A DNA stretch of 22,792 nt from a virus: positions 1 through 22,792 of IMG/VR virus record IMGVR_UViG_3300008339_007878; one strand, given 5' to 3'. A model generated the notes under the pieces. That model was not told where the DNA came from and made no database searches. It worked only from the letters and a program-made list of their open reading frames with translations. The position numbers were made by a program, and so were the translations under genes. This document shows positions 6,810-14,041 of this stretch, one piece after another (the first letter of the stretch is position 1; each line of letters opens with the position of its first letter).

Positions 6810-7088
6810 ATGGCTGAAGTTAATGTGCTTGAGAAGCAGAAGAGGATTCGTTGCTCTGACGAGGCTTTTCTTGAGGCGGTTTTTAGCAGTAAGACTTATG
6901 CTGAAGTTTCTGCTAAGACTGGGCAGAAGATTGCCACTACTATGGCTAGGTATGCCCGTGCTAAGGCGGCATTAAAGGCCAAGGGTGAGGATCTTCCTAA
7001 GATGGAAAGAGCAAAGCCTGTTAAGAGTGTGGATAATATTGAGGCTATGGCGGATTTTGTCCGTCGCCTCAAGGCTCACAAGGCTTGA
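6810..7088 (+). CDS. small basic HTH-like protein
   Basis: This 92-residue protein starts at the ATG 6 nt after a GGAGG ribosome site (6799-6803); an in-frame TTG two codons upstream is less likely. Residues 15-50 (SDEAFLEAVFSSKTYAEVSAKTG and the following KIATTMARYARAKAAL) have the helix-turn-helix rhythm with a Lys/Arg-rich second helix. The C-terminal third is basic and helical. I infer DNA binding, possibly as a regulator or nucleoid-type protein; no family name is certain. The strong promoter, optimised codons (AAG, GCT, CGT) and dedicated terminator make it a stand-alone, highly expressed unit. Confidence 0.7.
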   Translation: MAEVNVLEKQKRIRCSDEAFLEAVFSSKTYAEVSAKTGQKIATTMARYARAKAALKAKGEDLPKMERAKPVKSVDNIEAMADFVRRLKAHKA

Positions 7089-7098
7089 ACATAAATAG

Positions 7099-7179
7099 CA
7101 GCCAACTACAATCGTCCAGAGATAAAGGAACAGCATTTAATCAACCTCTTATCAACGGATATTGTAGTTGGTTGTTTTT
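7099..7179 (+). terminator. long-armed terminator or structured RNA
   Basis: CAGCCAACTACAAT (7099-7112) pairs along its whole length, one G-T pair included, with ATTGTAGTTGGTTG (7161-7174), and a TTTTT run follows at 7175-7179. The 48-nt interior can fold further (TCC 7115-7117 with GGA 7157-7159; GATAA 7121-7125 with TTATC 7149-7153), making one long irregular hairpin. The T run supports intrinsic termination of the HTH-gene transcript, but such an interior is larger than usual, so a small RNA is also possible. Confidence 0.7.
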
Positions 7180-7209
7180 ATATCTTGTATTACTAAAAAG
7201 GAATAACTT

Positions 7210-7431
7210 ATGAAAAAGACAGAAAGTTTTTTTGAATTAAACGCCATAGGAACTAAGGTACGTTTAGAAGATGATGTGTTTGGTACTATAGTTGGGATAC
7301 ATATCTCTCAGAATAATGCTATAGCCTATGAAATTGGATGGTGGAATGGACGATCTTACTCTAAGGATGCTTTCCTTCCTCATCAATTAGTTATAACTAG
7401 TGACGAAAAAATTCGTATAGGTTTTGCATGA
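7210..7431 (+). CDS. small beta-barrel-like phage protein
   Basis: This 73-residue protein has an AAGGA ribosome site 9 nt before the ATG. The pattern GTKVRLEDDVFGTIVGIHI, then AIAYEIGWWNGRSYSKDAF, looks like a small SH3/KOW-type barrel: alternating hydrophobics, Gly turns and a WWNGRS signature that recurs in phage hypothetical proteins. Its stop overlaps the next start (ATGA). Function unknown. Confidence 0.65.
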   Translation: MKKTESFFELNAIGTKVRLEDDVFGTIVGIHISQNNAIAYEIGWWNGRSYSKDAFLPHQLVITSDEKIRIGFA

Positions 7432-7730
7432 ATAAGAACGCTAATCCTTTGGATTATGTGCTTAAATGTTCTGAGCAAGGACTTGTGCCGTATGACTTTG
7501 ATATATTAAACGCTAAAGACGAACTGAAAAAACTTCGGGATTGTCAAAAAGAACTATCTGAACTAAAACAAATTATGTCTAATACTGTAGCATGGGGTTT
7601 GGTGAATGATCGTAAAGATATTTATGATCTAAGAACTCAACCTAATCCTTATTATGATCAAACTAAAGTAGTTTCATTATGTTGCGATCAAAACTCATTT
7701 AATAAGATTAACAATGGTAACATATCCTAA
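7428..7730 (+). CDS. conserved phage hypothetical protein
   Basis: This is a 100-residue protein, coupled by ATGA to the gene before. A helical N-terminal half with leucine spacing (LKKLRDCQKELSELKQI) is followed by a compact block, AWGLVNDRKDIYDLRTQPNP, then YYDQTKVVSL. The block WGLVNxRxDIYDLRxQxNP is familiar from other phage hypothetical proteins. No catalytic motif is seen. It ends 17 nt inside the next gene. Confidence 0.65.
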   Translation: MNKNANPLDYVLKCSEQGLVPYDFDILNAKDELKKLRDCQKELSELKQIMSNTVAWGLVNDRKDIYDLRTQPNPYYDQTKVVSLCCDQNSFNKINNGNIS

Positions 7731-8064
7731 TAGATTCTTTTATGGTTTTTCTGTGAATGATGGCAATCATAATTCACATTTTATTCACTATATTATAGAA
7801 ACCGTACATGATATATCTGATTATAATGGAGATACTATAATTGAAAGAGTATCTCGTATGGAAGATTATTATCTGAATACCGACAGAATAGATGAACCAT
7901 ATTATATTGTATATGGATCACTAAAACCAGAATTTAATGAATCTTCCAAATTTATAGCCTCTTTTGAAAATCTTAGTCAGGCTATCTGTTTGGTCGAACA
8001 TTTAACTGGTAACAAAATAGTTGAATCTGATTTACCTATTTATAGACAAAAGCATGAAAACTAA
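7714..8064 (+). CDS. hypothetical protein
   Basis: This 116-residue acidic, aromatic-rich protein begins inside the end of the previous gene (17-nt overlap). No family is recognised. It alternates short strands (FFYGFSV, PYYIVYGSL) with helices and has no signal peptide, membrane segment or metal motif. Context suggests one of a row of small accessory genes transcribed together from 7210 to 9471. Confidence 0.6.
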   Translation: MVTYPNRFFYGFSVNDGNHNSHFIHYIIETVHDISDYNGDTIIERVSRMEDYYLNTDRIDEPYYIVYGSLKPEFNESSKFIASFENLSQAICLVEHLTGNKIVESDLPIYRQKHEN

Positions 8065-8545
8065 ATATATAGTAGAAATACTTAGAAGCGAAGGTGCGAG
8101 CGCCCAATTTTATTCTATTAAAGGCTCAAAAACTTTAGGCTTTAAAGAATTCTGTTCAAAAAAGACCGCACTCTATGCTTATAAGGTTCAGAAAAAATTA
8201 TCTAAACTAGGTTTAGCCCCTAAAGTTTATGTTAAAATTAAACGAGTTCCCATTCATAATCATAATGAGTCTACTAATTGGGGATTCGTTACTCAAAAGG
8301 CAAGAATTCTAGGGCATAAATATTCTAGAGAAAAAATACAAACTCTTGTTGATAAAATATTCGACAAAACAAATTTAAAGTTTTGGGACTGCCATTCTTG
8401 GAATATTGGCAGATTAAATAACAAGTATGTTTGCATAGATACTGGTAGGGAAAGTTTTGATAGCAATTGTAACGCTTGGGGAAATGTTGACCCAGGTCCA
8501 AAATGTGACTATTGTTTAAAATATAAATGTAAATGCGAGGAATAA
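8054..8545 (+). CDS. kinase-like fold protein (small, degenerate)
   Basis: This is a 163-residue protein. I chose ATG 8054, which overlaps the previous stop, over an in-frame ATG at 8021. Residues 29-58 (GFKEFCSKKTALYAYKVQ, then LSKLGLAPKVYV) resemble the N-lobe of small phage protein-kinase-like proteins. D112-C-H-S-W-N117 followed by C-I-D129-T-G131 mimics the kinase DxHxxN and DFG-type pair. A usual ATP-binding Gly loop is not obvious, so activity is doubtful. The C-terminus adds a Cys-rich tail (C151xxC154, C159xC161) that may bind zinc. The assignment is by motif order only. Confidence 0.45.
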   Translation: MKTKYIVEILRSEGASAQFYSIKGSKTLGFKEFCSKKTALYAYKVQKKLSKLGLAPKVYVKIKRVPIHNHNESTNWGFVTQKARILGHKYSREKIQTLVDKIFDKTNLKFWDCHSWNIGRLNNKYVCIDTGRESFDSNCNAWGNVDPGPKCDYCLKYKCKCEE

Positions 8546-8548
8546 TAT

Positions 8549-8860
8549 ATGCCTTATGTAGATGAAGATGATAGAGAAGAATTAGATTTTTGTATTGACC
8601 AATTAACTAATTGTTTACGCGTTATGAAACACCCCCTGAATAATCCTCATGATTTTAGCATATATCTAGGTAGAATAAACTATTGTTTTTCTAGAATAAT
8701 TAGCGGGTTGATGGGTAATCCATCTTATGCTAAGATAGCAATGATTACTGGTGTATTAGAGAATATTAAACAAGAATTTTATCGTCGCGTAGCATCACCA
8801 TATGAAGATAAAAAGATTTTGGAATATGGAGATATAAAAGAATATAAAAAACTTAGTTAG
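8549..8860 (+). CDS. conserved phage hypothetical protein (PYEDKK type)
   Basis: This is a 103-residue helical protein. It has the full layout of a widespread small phage family: MPY-x6-R-x-E-LD at the N-terminus, a central helix with GRINYCFSRI, then SYAKIAMITGVLENIKQEFY and RRVASPYEDKKILEYGD near the end. The family has no established function. A GAGG ribosome site lies 7-10 nt upstream of the ATG, within the end of the previous gene. Confidence 0.75.
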   Translation: MPYVDEDDREELDFCIDQLTNCLRVMKHPLNNPHDFSIYLGRINYCFSRIISGLMGNPSYAKIAMITGVLENIKQEFYRRVASPYEDKKILEYGDIKEYKKLS

Positions 8861-8869
8861 GAGATTATT

Positions 8870-9220
8870 ATGTCTAGAGATTATGATGATATTATTAAAG
8901 AGATAACTAAAAGTAATAAAGAAATTCATAATATGGATAAGAGTTTTTCTAAAGATATAGACTCTCTTCAAAAGAATATTAAGACGATAGAGACTAAGTT
9001 AGCCAAAATAGATGCTACTCTTGAAAAAGTATACGATCTTTTAACTGCTATAACTGTTTTTATAGAAGAAGCAGAAGAAGATGAAGAGGTTGACGAAGAT
9101 TCAGAAGATTGGACCCCTTATGATGAAAGAAATTTTTCATATGAGGACGATGAAGAAGAAAATACAGATAGTGATTATGGTCTAGAAAATGATTGGGAAG
9201 ATCATAATGATGATAACTAA
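8870..9220 (+). CDS. coiled-coil protein with acidic tail
   Basis: This is a 116-residue protein with AGGAGA upstream. Residues 5-65 form a strong heptad coiled coil (IKEITKSNKEIHNM, then LQKNIKTIETKLAKI, and LEKVYDLLTAI). From residue 66 to the end it is almost entirely Asp/Glu with a few Tyr/Trp/Ser. Acidic tails are also found in RIIB and in the protein at 13178 in this window. A DNA-mimic or chaperone-like role is possible but unsupported. The stop overlaps the next start (TAATG). Confidence 0.6.
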   Translation: MSRDYDDIIKEITKSNKEIHNMDKSFSKDIDSLQKNIKTIETKLAKIDATLEKVYDLLTAITVFIEEAEEDEEVDEDSEDWTPYDERNFSYEDDEEENTDSDYGLENDWEDHNDDN

Positions 9221-9471
9221 TGGCTAGTTTAGCGTTAATAGTGGCATTTATATTTTTAGGAATGATATTCTGTGGCCCATTAGTGCTGCTGTTAAATAGA
9301 GTAAATATATTACCTAGAATAATTATTCAATTATTATCTACTGTTTGTATAGTTTATGGATTTTGGTGGATAATCACTCTTGTTACCCCTATTCGCTGGC
9401 TAGGATTATTGCCCATATATTGTGGGTGGTTAGCCATAAAAACTAAAGAGAGGACACTTGACAGTCGATAG
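9220..9471 (+). CDS. small integral membrane protein
   Basis: This 83-residue hydrophobic protein overlaps the previous stop (TAATG). Two clear transmembrane stretches (about 3-25 and 34-57) are followed by a third weaker one (about 60-72), with a basic C-terminal end. No holin or transporter motif can be named, although small multi-span phage proteins near RII genes may act on the host membrane. Its end overlaps the RIIA promoter. Confidence 0.6.
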   Translation: MASLALIVAFIFLGMIFCGPLVLLLNRVNILPRIIIQLLSTVCIVYGFWWIITLVTPIRWLGLLPIYCGWLAIKTKERTLDSR

Positions 9472-9485
9472 CAGTATGGTACGAT
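9458..9485 (+). promoter_or_regulatory. sigma70-type promoter for RIIA
   Basis: TTGACA (9458-9463), a 16-nt spacer with a CGATAG variant of the spacer box at 9466-9471, then TACGAT (9480-9485). The -35 overlaps the last codons of the membrane-protein gene. A TGGAGA ribosome site lies just before the ATG at 9529. Confidence 0.75.
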
Positions 9486-9528
9486 AGGAGCATCACAGGA
9501 ACCTTGGTTAAACACTTGGAGACAAACG

Positions 9529-12195
9529 ATGAAGTTGGCAGACAGGACAGTTGAGACTCATAGCACTGGCATTAAGAGTGAGTCTGGTTTCACTATTGCA
9601 CAAACCAGCAAAATGTTTAAAATCTTGTCAGACTCGCTGTATTCTGATAAGGTTATGGCCGTTATTCGTGAACTATCAACCAATGCTTATGATAGTCATA
9701 TCGCTTCTGGCAATAAGAATCCATTCAAGGTGATTCTGCCGAATGCTGCTAATCCTAACTTTGTAGTGCGTGATTATGGTACTGGTCTTAGTCAGGCCGA
9801 TATGGAGAACCTGTATACAACATACGGGGCTAGTAACAAGAATACTAGTAACGATTTTGTTGGTTGTCTTGGTCTTGGTAGTAAGAGTCCTTTTGCTTAT
9901 ACCAAGAGTTTTACCACCAGTTCTTATTTTAACGGCCAAAAATATACTTATGTAGCCGCTATTGATGACTCTGGAGTGCCAACGCTGAATCTGTTTAATA
10001 TCTCAGAAACAGATGAGCCTAATGGTCTAGAGATTAGTTTTGCTGTAAAGCAATATGACTTTGCTGAATTTAGCAGTAAGTCTATGCGTATTTTTCACTA
10101 TTTTAAGATGAAGCCAATTATTGAGGGTGGCGTACTCAATAATCTAAAAGATCACAAGTACAGTAATCGTAGTATTGTTTTGAGTGGTGATGGATGGAGA
10201 GTTTGTCGTCTAAATAACGATGCTAATTATTATCCCAATGTTCATCATCATATTGATAGTGGTATTGTGGCACTTATGGGTAATATTGCATACCCTGTTA
10301 AGGCTAGTCAGATTATTGGTGAGGATAAGCAGACCACTAATGATGCTATTCAGCGTTGGAATCGTGCTTTTCAAAAGGCCGATATCGACAGTTGGAAAAG
10401 TTTTGTTAATGAAATTATCAATCAGAACCTTTATCTGGAACTTGACTTTAGTATTGGCGAATTGGAAATGGATGTTTCCAGAGAAGGCTTACAGTATACT
10501 AAAGACGTAATTAAGACCTTGCGTGAAAAGACTCAAGAGATTTATCTTGAGATGAAGGAAGAATTTAGCAAGAAAATTTCTGCCGCTAAAACTAAGGTAG
10601 AAGCAATTACACTATATTATACCCTTAATGATCTTGCTGGAGGATGGGGTGTTGGTGCTGAGTGGACCGATAGTAATGGTAAGAAGCATAATATTAATTC
10701 TGGAACAGATCTAGAATATAAGATTGCTGCCGGAAAGAGTATGTACGTTTTTAACTATCGTACTGCTGGCTATCGTTCTCGCCGCATGGTTTATCAGACA
10801 AATAGTATTCATCACAATACTCTTACTGGTAAGGGAGAATACTATTGGAATAGCCAGAAAAAGACAGGCGAACTATCCTTCTTTGTTTGCGACATTAAAA
10901 CAGAAGAAACAGCAAAGAAGATTGTTACTAGATATTGCAACGAGAAGAATTGCTTTGCATATCTAATGATTGATACCAAAGATCATACTAAAGTTGGTGA
11001 AGGTTTTGATGATCTTATTACTGATGTTGGTTCTCATAATATCAAGAAGGTTTCAGATTACAAAGACCTTATTAAGAATAATGGTCCTCGTAAGTCTAGC
11101 AATAGAGGTTCTACTGGCGTTATTAGTGATCAAGATGTATTCTTTATTTATGGTCAATCTAAGAATAGTGGAACAATTTCTTCTGTTTATAACGATGCGA
11201 CATATCTGCGTACTCTCACAGAATCTGAACTAGAAGATTTTGAAGATAGTACGGATATTGTTTATGTGCCCATTACGCGATATAGTAGCGATAGTGGCTA
11301 TCCATCATTAATGGGCTTAAACAAGATTATCTCTGATAGTTCTTTGTCTACTATGGTCAAAGAATTGTTTGGATCAGTCAAAATATATGCTATTAAGAGT
11401 AACTTTGTTAAGAAGTTGCAGAACAGTGGATATAATATGATTGATTTTAATAAGTTTTTCAAGACTCAACTAAAGAAATTGGCAAGCGGCACATTTGGTC
11501 AAATGGCCGAATACAATAGTCTGGTTCAGTTTTGCAAAAACGAAGATGCTAAGATGAGCAAAGACAGTGGATATGGATATGGGTCTATGGAGAAACAGTT
11601 TGTGTTCCATATGCTAAATATTTTTGGTCTAGATTATAGTAAGCATCTAAATAACAAAGATTTGACCGATGCTATAGATCATTGTCTGGTCATAGAGTTT
11701 TTTGCTGATACTGTTCATCGTTCTAATTTTGATATTGCTCGATTTACTCAGAAAGAGTATTTTGATCATATTACCAAACTACTAAATAAGATCGGTATCA
11801 CCAGTATTGATAGTAAAAAGATCAAAGATAGTAATATTGCATACAATACTCTGAGTCGTGCAATTGAACACACTATGTACAATTCGCTAGATCATGATGT
11901 TGTTTCTGAATGTCTGGAAATTATTAAGCCAGATATGACCAAGAAGCATACTCTGCCAAAGATTAGTGATATTAAAAATCTAATCAAGATCGGGCTTGAC
12001 AACAACCCGATACTGAAGTATATTGTTGGTAGTCACAGCGTTAGTGGTAATCTTAGGGATTTGCAATTGTCTAACGATCCTGTTTCTCAACTGCAAGAAC
12101 GAAATTACTATTATAGAAATAGCAACAAGCCTTGGCTGGCAACTCTAAGTGATGTGGATTCTCTTAGAAAGCAAATTGGTAGTTTGGTTAAGTAA
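9529..12195 (+). CDS. rIIA: RIIA-like protein, GHKL ATPase
   Basis: This 888-residue protein is the largest in the window. The N-terminal GHKL (Bergerat) ATP site is explicit: N-box IRELSTNAYDSH with E48 and N52, G1 box R81-D82-Y-G84-T-G86, and G2 box GCLGLGSKSPFAY (112-124). RIIA of T4 is a membrane-associated protein (725 residues) needed for lysis inhibition and for growth on lambda lysogens; biochemical function remains open. The C-terminal 600 residues show no recognised domain. The gene pairs with RIIB 25 nt downstream. It uses many AAG, CGT and GGT codons, unlike the AGA/AAA-rich small genes before it. Confidence 0.9.
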   Translation: MKLADRTVETHSTGIKSESGFTIAQTSKMFKILSDSLYSDKVMAVIRELSTNAYDSHIASGNKNPFKVILPNAANPNFVVRDYGTGLSQADMENLYTTYGASNKNTSNDFVGCLGLGSKSPFAYTKSFTTSSYFNGQKYTYVAAIDDSGVPTLNLFNISETDEPNGLEISFAVKQYDFAEFSSKSMRIFHYFKMKPIIEGGVLNNLKDHKYSNRSIVLSGDGWRVCRLNNDANYYPNVHHHIDSGIVALMGNIAYPVKASQIIGEDKQTTNDAIQRWNRAFQKADIDSWKSFVNEIINQNLYLELDFSIGELEMDVSREGLQYTKDVIKTLREKTQEIYLEMKEEFSKKISAAKTKVEAITLYYTLNDLAGGWGVGAEWTDSNGKKHNINSGTDLEYKIAAGKSMYVFNYRTAGYRSRRMVYQTNSIHHNTLTGKGEYYWNSQKKTGELSFFVCDIKTEETAKKIVTRYCNEKNCFAYLMIDTKDHTKVGEGFDDLITDVGSHNIKKVSDYKDLIKNNGPRKSSNRGSTGVISDQDVFFIYGQSKNSGTISSVYNDATYLRTLTESELEDFEDSTDIVYVPITRYSSDSGYPSLMGLNKIISDSSLSTMVKELFGSVKIYAIKSNFVKKLQNSGYNMIDFNKFFKTQLKKLASGTFGQMAEYNSLVQFCKNEDAKMSKDSGYGYGSMEKQFVFHMLNIFGLDYSKHLNNKDLTDAIDHCLVIEFFADTVHRSNFDIARFTQKEYFDHITKLLNKIGITSIDSKKIKDSNIAYNTLSRAIEHTMYNSLDHDVVSECLEIIKPDMTKKHTLPKISDIKNLIKIGLDNNPILKYIVGSHSVSGNLRDLQLSNDPVSQLQERNYYYRNSNKPWLATLSDVDSLRKQIGSLVK
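11996..12024 (+). promoter_or_regulatory. possible internal promoter for RIIB
   Basis: Inside the RIIA coding region TTGACA (11996-12001) is followed after 17 nt by TATATT (12019-12024), and the spacer holds CGATAC at 12008-12013. The arrangement equals that of the intergenic promoters, about 200 nt before RIIB. Because the bases also encode LDNNPILKY, chance is possible. Confidence 0.45.
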
Positions 12196-12220
12196 TCACA
12201 GGAAACTAAGGAGATTTATA

Positions 12221-13093
12221 ATGAGTGTTCCATTTATGTTTGTTGACGGTAATTTGACTCTTGTTCTTAACAATAAGAGTTATCAGGTGTTGCCAGATCA
12301 TCTAAACTATAAGATGATTCTGGAAGTTCTACCTACTGCTAGTGCAGATGAACTGCTAGAGATGGTGGATATTCAAAAGGCCGTGACAGTTTATAGTCAG
12401 GGTCTTGTGGAGATCAAGGAAGGTCGTGTTCTTTATGATAACGAAGAAGTACATGGTAGTATCAGTAAGCGTATTCTTGAGTTTATGAGCAAGGGTCTGC
12501 CATTTCAGCCTCTTGTTAATTTCTTGAATAACTTGATGGATAATCCTAGTATGCAGAGTCAGCAGGAACTATATGATTTCCTAGAGCATGAGCATCTGCC
12601 AATTACTGAAGATGGTCATTTTCTAGCATATAAGGCTGTTCGGTCAGATTATATGGACAAGTATGCTGGCAAGTTTCGTAACAAGGTTGGCGATATTTGT
12701 AAGATGACTCGTTCAAAGGTTGATGATAATCGTAGTGTGGGATGTTCTCAGGGACTTCATGCTGGGGCATTGAATTATGTTGCGTCTTATGGTAATGTAG
12801 ATGCTGGTGATAAGATCGTGATTGTTAAGATCAATCCTAAAGATGTAGTGAGTGTTCCTAGTGATTGTAATCATGAGAAACTTCGCACCTGCCAATATGA
12901 AGTTGTTGGAGAGTATCAGGGCGAATTGCTCAAGCCTCTTTACTCTGCTAATTTTAATGAAGATGATTATAATGATGATGAAGACGAGTATGATAATGAC
13001 TATGATTGGGGATGGAATGACGATGAAGAAGATATAGATGATGATTTTTATGCTGAACAAGAGGATGAAGAGGACTACGACGATCAATATTGA
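12221..13093 (+). CDS. rIIB: RIIB-like protein with acidic tail
   Basis: This is a 290-residue protein starting at ATG 12221 with AAGGAG 8 nt upstream; an in-frame ATG at 12149 lies in RIIA and is rejected. The core matches the RIIB pattern: LPITEDGHFLAYKAVR, then YAGKFRNKVGDICKM, SQGLHAGALNYVASYG, IVIVKINPKDVVSVPSDC and CQYEVVGEYQ. The last 50 residues are a run of Asp, Glu, Tyr and Asn not expected in T4 RIIB. RIIA and RIIB act together. The TGA lies inside a perfect palindrome. Confidence 0.88.
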   Translation: MSVPFMFVDGNLTLVLNNKSYQVLPDHLNYKMILEVLPTASADELLEMVDIQKAVTVYSQGLVEIKEGRVLYDNEEVHGSISKRILEFMSKGLPFQPLVNFLNNLMDNPSMQSQQELYDFLEHEHLPITEDGHFLAYKAVRSDYMDKYAGKFRNKVGDICKMTRSKVDDNRSVGCSQGLHAGALNYVASYGNVDAGDKIVIVKINPKDVVSVPSDCNHEKLRTCQYEVVGEYQGELLKPLYSANFNEDDYNDDEDEYDNDYDWGWNDDEEDIDDDFYAEQEDEEDYDDQY

Positions 13094-13097
13094 TCGT
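13080..13097 (+). repeat. perfect palindrome over the RIIB stop
   Basis: ACGATCAATATTGATCGT is an exact 18-nt inverted repeat that includes the RIIB stop codon at 13091-13093. As RNA it could form a loopless or small-loop hairpin; as DNA it could be a dimer-binding site. No T run follows, so it is not a canonical terminator. Confidence 0.6.
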
Positions 13098-13103
13098 TGG
13101 AGG

Positions 13104-13160
13104 AAGATGGTCCGCTGGGCGGATACTAGTTAAAGAGCGGTTCGATTCCGTTACCATCTT
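13104..13160 (+). ncRNA. tRNA-like element without anticodon arm
   Basis: AAGATGGT (13104-13111) pairs over 8 bp with ACCATCTT (13153-13160). Immediately inside the 3' arm sits a canonical T arm: AGCGG-TTCGATT-CCGTT (13136-13152). The 24 nt between can form a TCCGC-TGG-GCGGA hairpin (13111-13123), with T13111 shared, in the D-arm position, then 12 unpaired bases. This is too short for an anticodon arm, so it cannot be a normal tRNA. It lies between RIIB and the next gene and could be a processing or stability signal, or a shrunken tRNA. Confidence 0.5.
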
Positions 13161-13177
13161 TTAAGGACTTATATACA

Positions 13178-13612
13178 ATGCACGAAGATTATGATGATCA
13201 TGACTATGATGATGAGGACTACTATGATTATGATGATAATGACCAGTATGATCCTTACAAGTTTTATTTCAAGTTTGATGTGGGTGCAGACTCACCAATA
13301 TCAGATATGATTAATAAATGGTTTAATCTTAGTCAAGACTCTTTCAATGGATTACACTGGTATAGTTTTCCAACAAATATTGATGGTTGGCCTGTAATTA
13401 AGTTTCCTGTGAGTAGTTGGAATCCCAATACTGGCAAGGATAATTCCTTCCAGTATTTGGGGTCCAATTATCAAGGATCACCCATATGGAAAAAAAAGTA
13501 TTTCGTATATAATCCTCTAAATATAGAGTATAAATTACATTTACAGCAACACGCTACACATTTTATACAACAACCGACATATTACAAAGGAATGTTTGAT
13601 ATACTCAACTAA
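13178..13612 (+). CDS. hypothetical protein with Asp/Tyr-rich N-terminus
   Basis: This 144-residue protein has AAGGAC 10-15 nt upstream of the ATG. Residues 3-26 are almost only Asp, Tyr, Glu and His (HEDYDDHDYDDEDYYDYDD), similar in composition and DNA sequence to the tail of RIIB, which ends 85 nt earlier. The rest (from YKFYFKFDV) is aromatic-rich with SFPTNIDGWPVIKFPVSSW and no recognised motif. The similarity suggests that the acidic segment was copied or that a longer gene was split. Function unknown. Confidence 0.6.
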   Translation: MHEDYDDHDYDDEDYYDYDDNDQYDPYKFYFKFDVGADSPISDMINKWFNLSQDSFNGLHWYSFPTNIDGWPVIKFPVSSWNPNTGKDNSFQYLGSNYQGSPIWKKKYFVYNPLNIEYKLHLQQHATHFIQQPTYYKGMFDILN

Positions 13613-13621
13613 GGAAAAATT

Positions 13622-14041
13622 ATGAGCGAATGGTTTGTAGTTAAAGACAAAGATCATTTAATAGAATCAACCAGAATATTAGTATTTAATAGTTTTGGTA
13701 ATACAGAATCTAATGTTAAACTAAGTATTAATTCACAAGACCAAGAAGAATTAGATACTATATTATCTTTCAATGAAACTGAAAATATTATGATGCCACA
13801 TTTGCGTAAGCAAAGAAATAAACGCACCAACGCAGAAAGATATCTATTAGAAGATAAGCAATATCAAGAAATCATTCAATTACTTGGATCTCGTATGGTT
13901 AGTAATATTCTACATGGTCTAGTAAAGAAGGGACTAGTAGAATCAGCATTTGATACTGAATGTAATGATTTTATTTTTTGGGTGCCAGACTTGGAAAAGG
14001 GCTTAGAGTCAAATGAAGAAAACAAACCAGAAACCGATTGA
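13622..14041 (+). CDS. winged-helix-like protein, paralogue of 1233 gene
   Basis: This is a 139-residue protein with AAGGA upstream. The C-terminal half (NAERYLLEDKQYQEII, then SNILHGLVKKGLVESAFD, CNDFIFWVPDLEKG) looks like a winged helix, with a recognition helix ending in KKGLVE and a wing strand ending in FW. The same pattern occurs in the protein at 1233-1616. A basic stretch (HLRKQRNKRTNAER) precedes it. DNA binding is an inference. It overlaps the following gene by 29 nt and so is tied to the RuvAB-like module. Confidence 0.6.
   Translation: MSEWFVVKDKDHLIESTRILVFNSFGNTESNVKLSINSQDQEELDTILSFNETENIMMPHLRKQRNKRTNAERYLLEDKQYQEIIQLLGSRMVSNILHGLVKKGLVESAFDTECNDFIFWVPDLEKGLESNEENKPETD

Noticed and set aside
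12713-13157. Minus-strand frames rich in Ile/Val and His opposite the RIIB tail
   Set aside because: These are mirror products of the GAT/GAA repeats encoding the acidic tail, with no independent gene signals.
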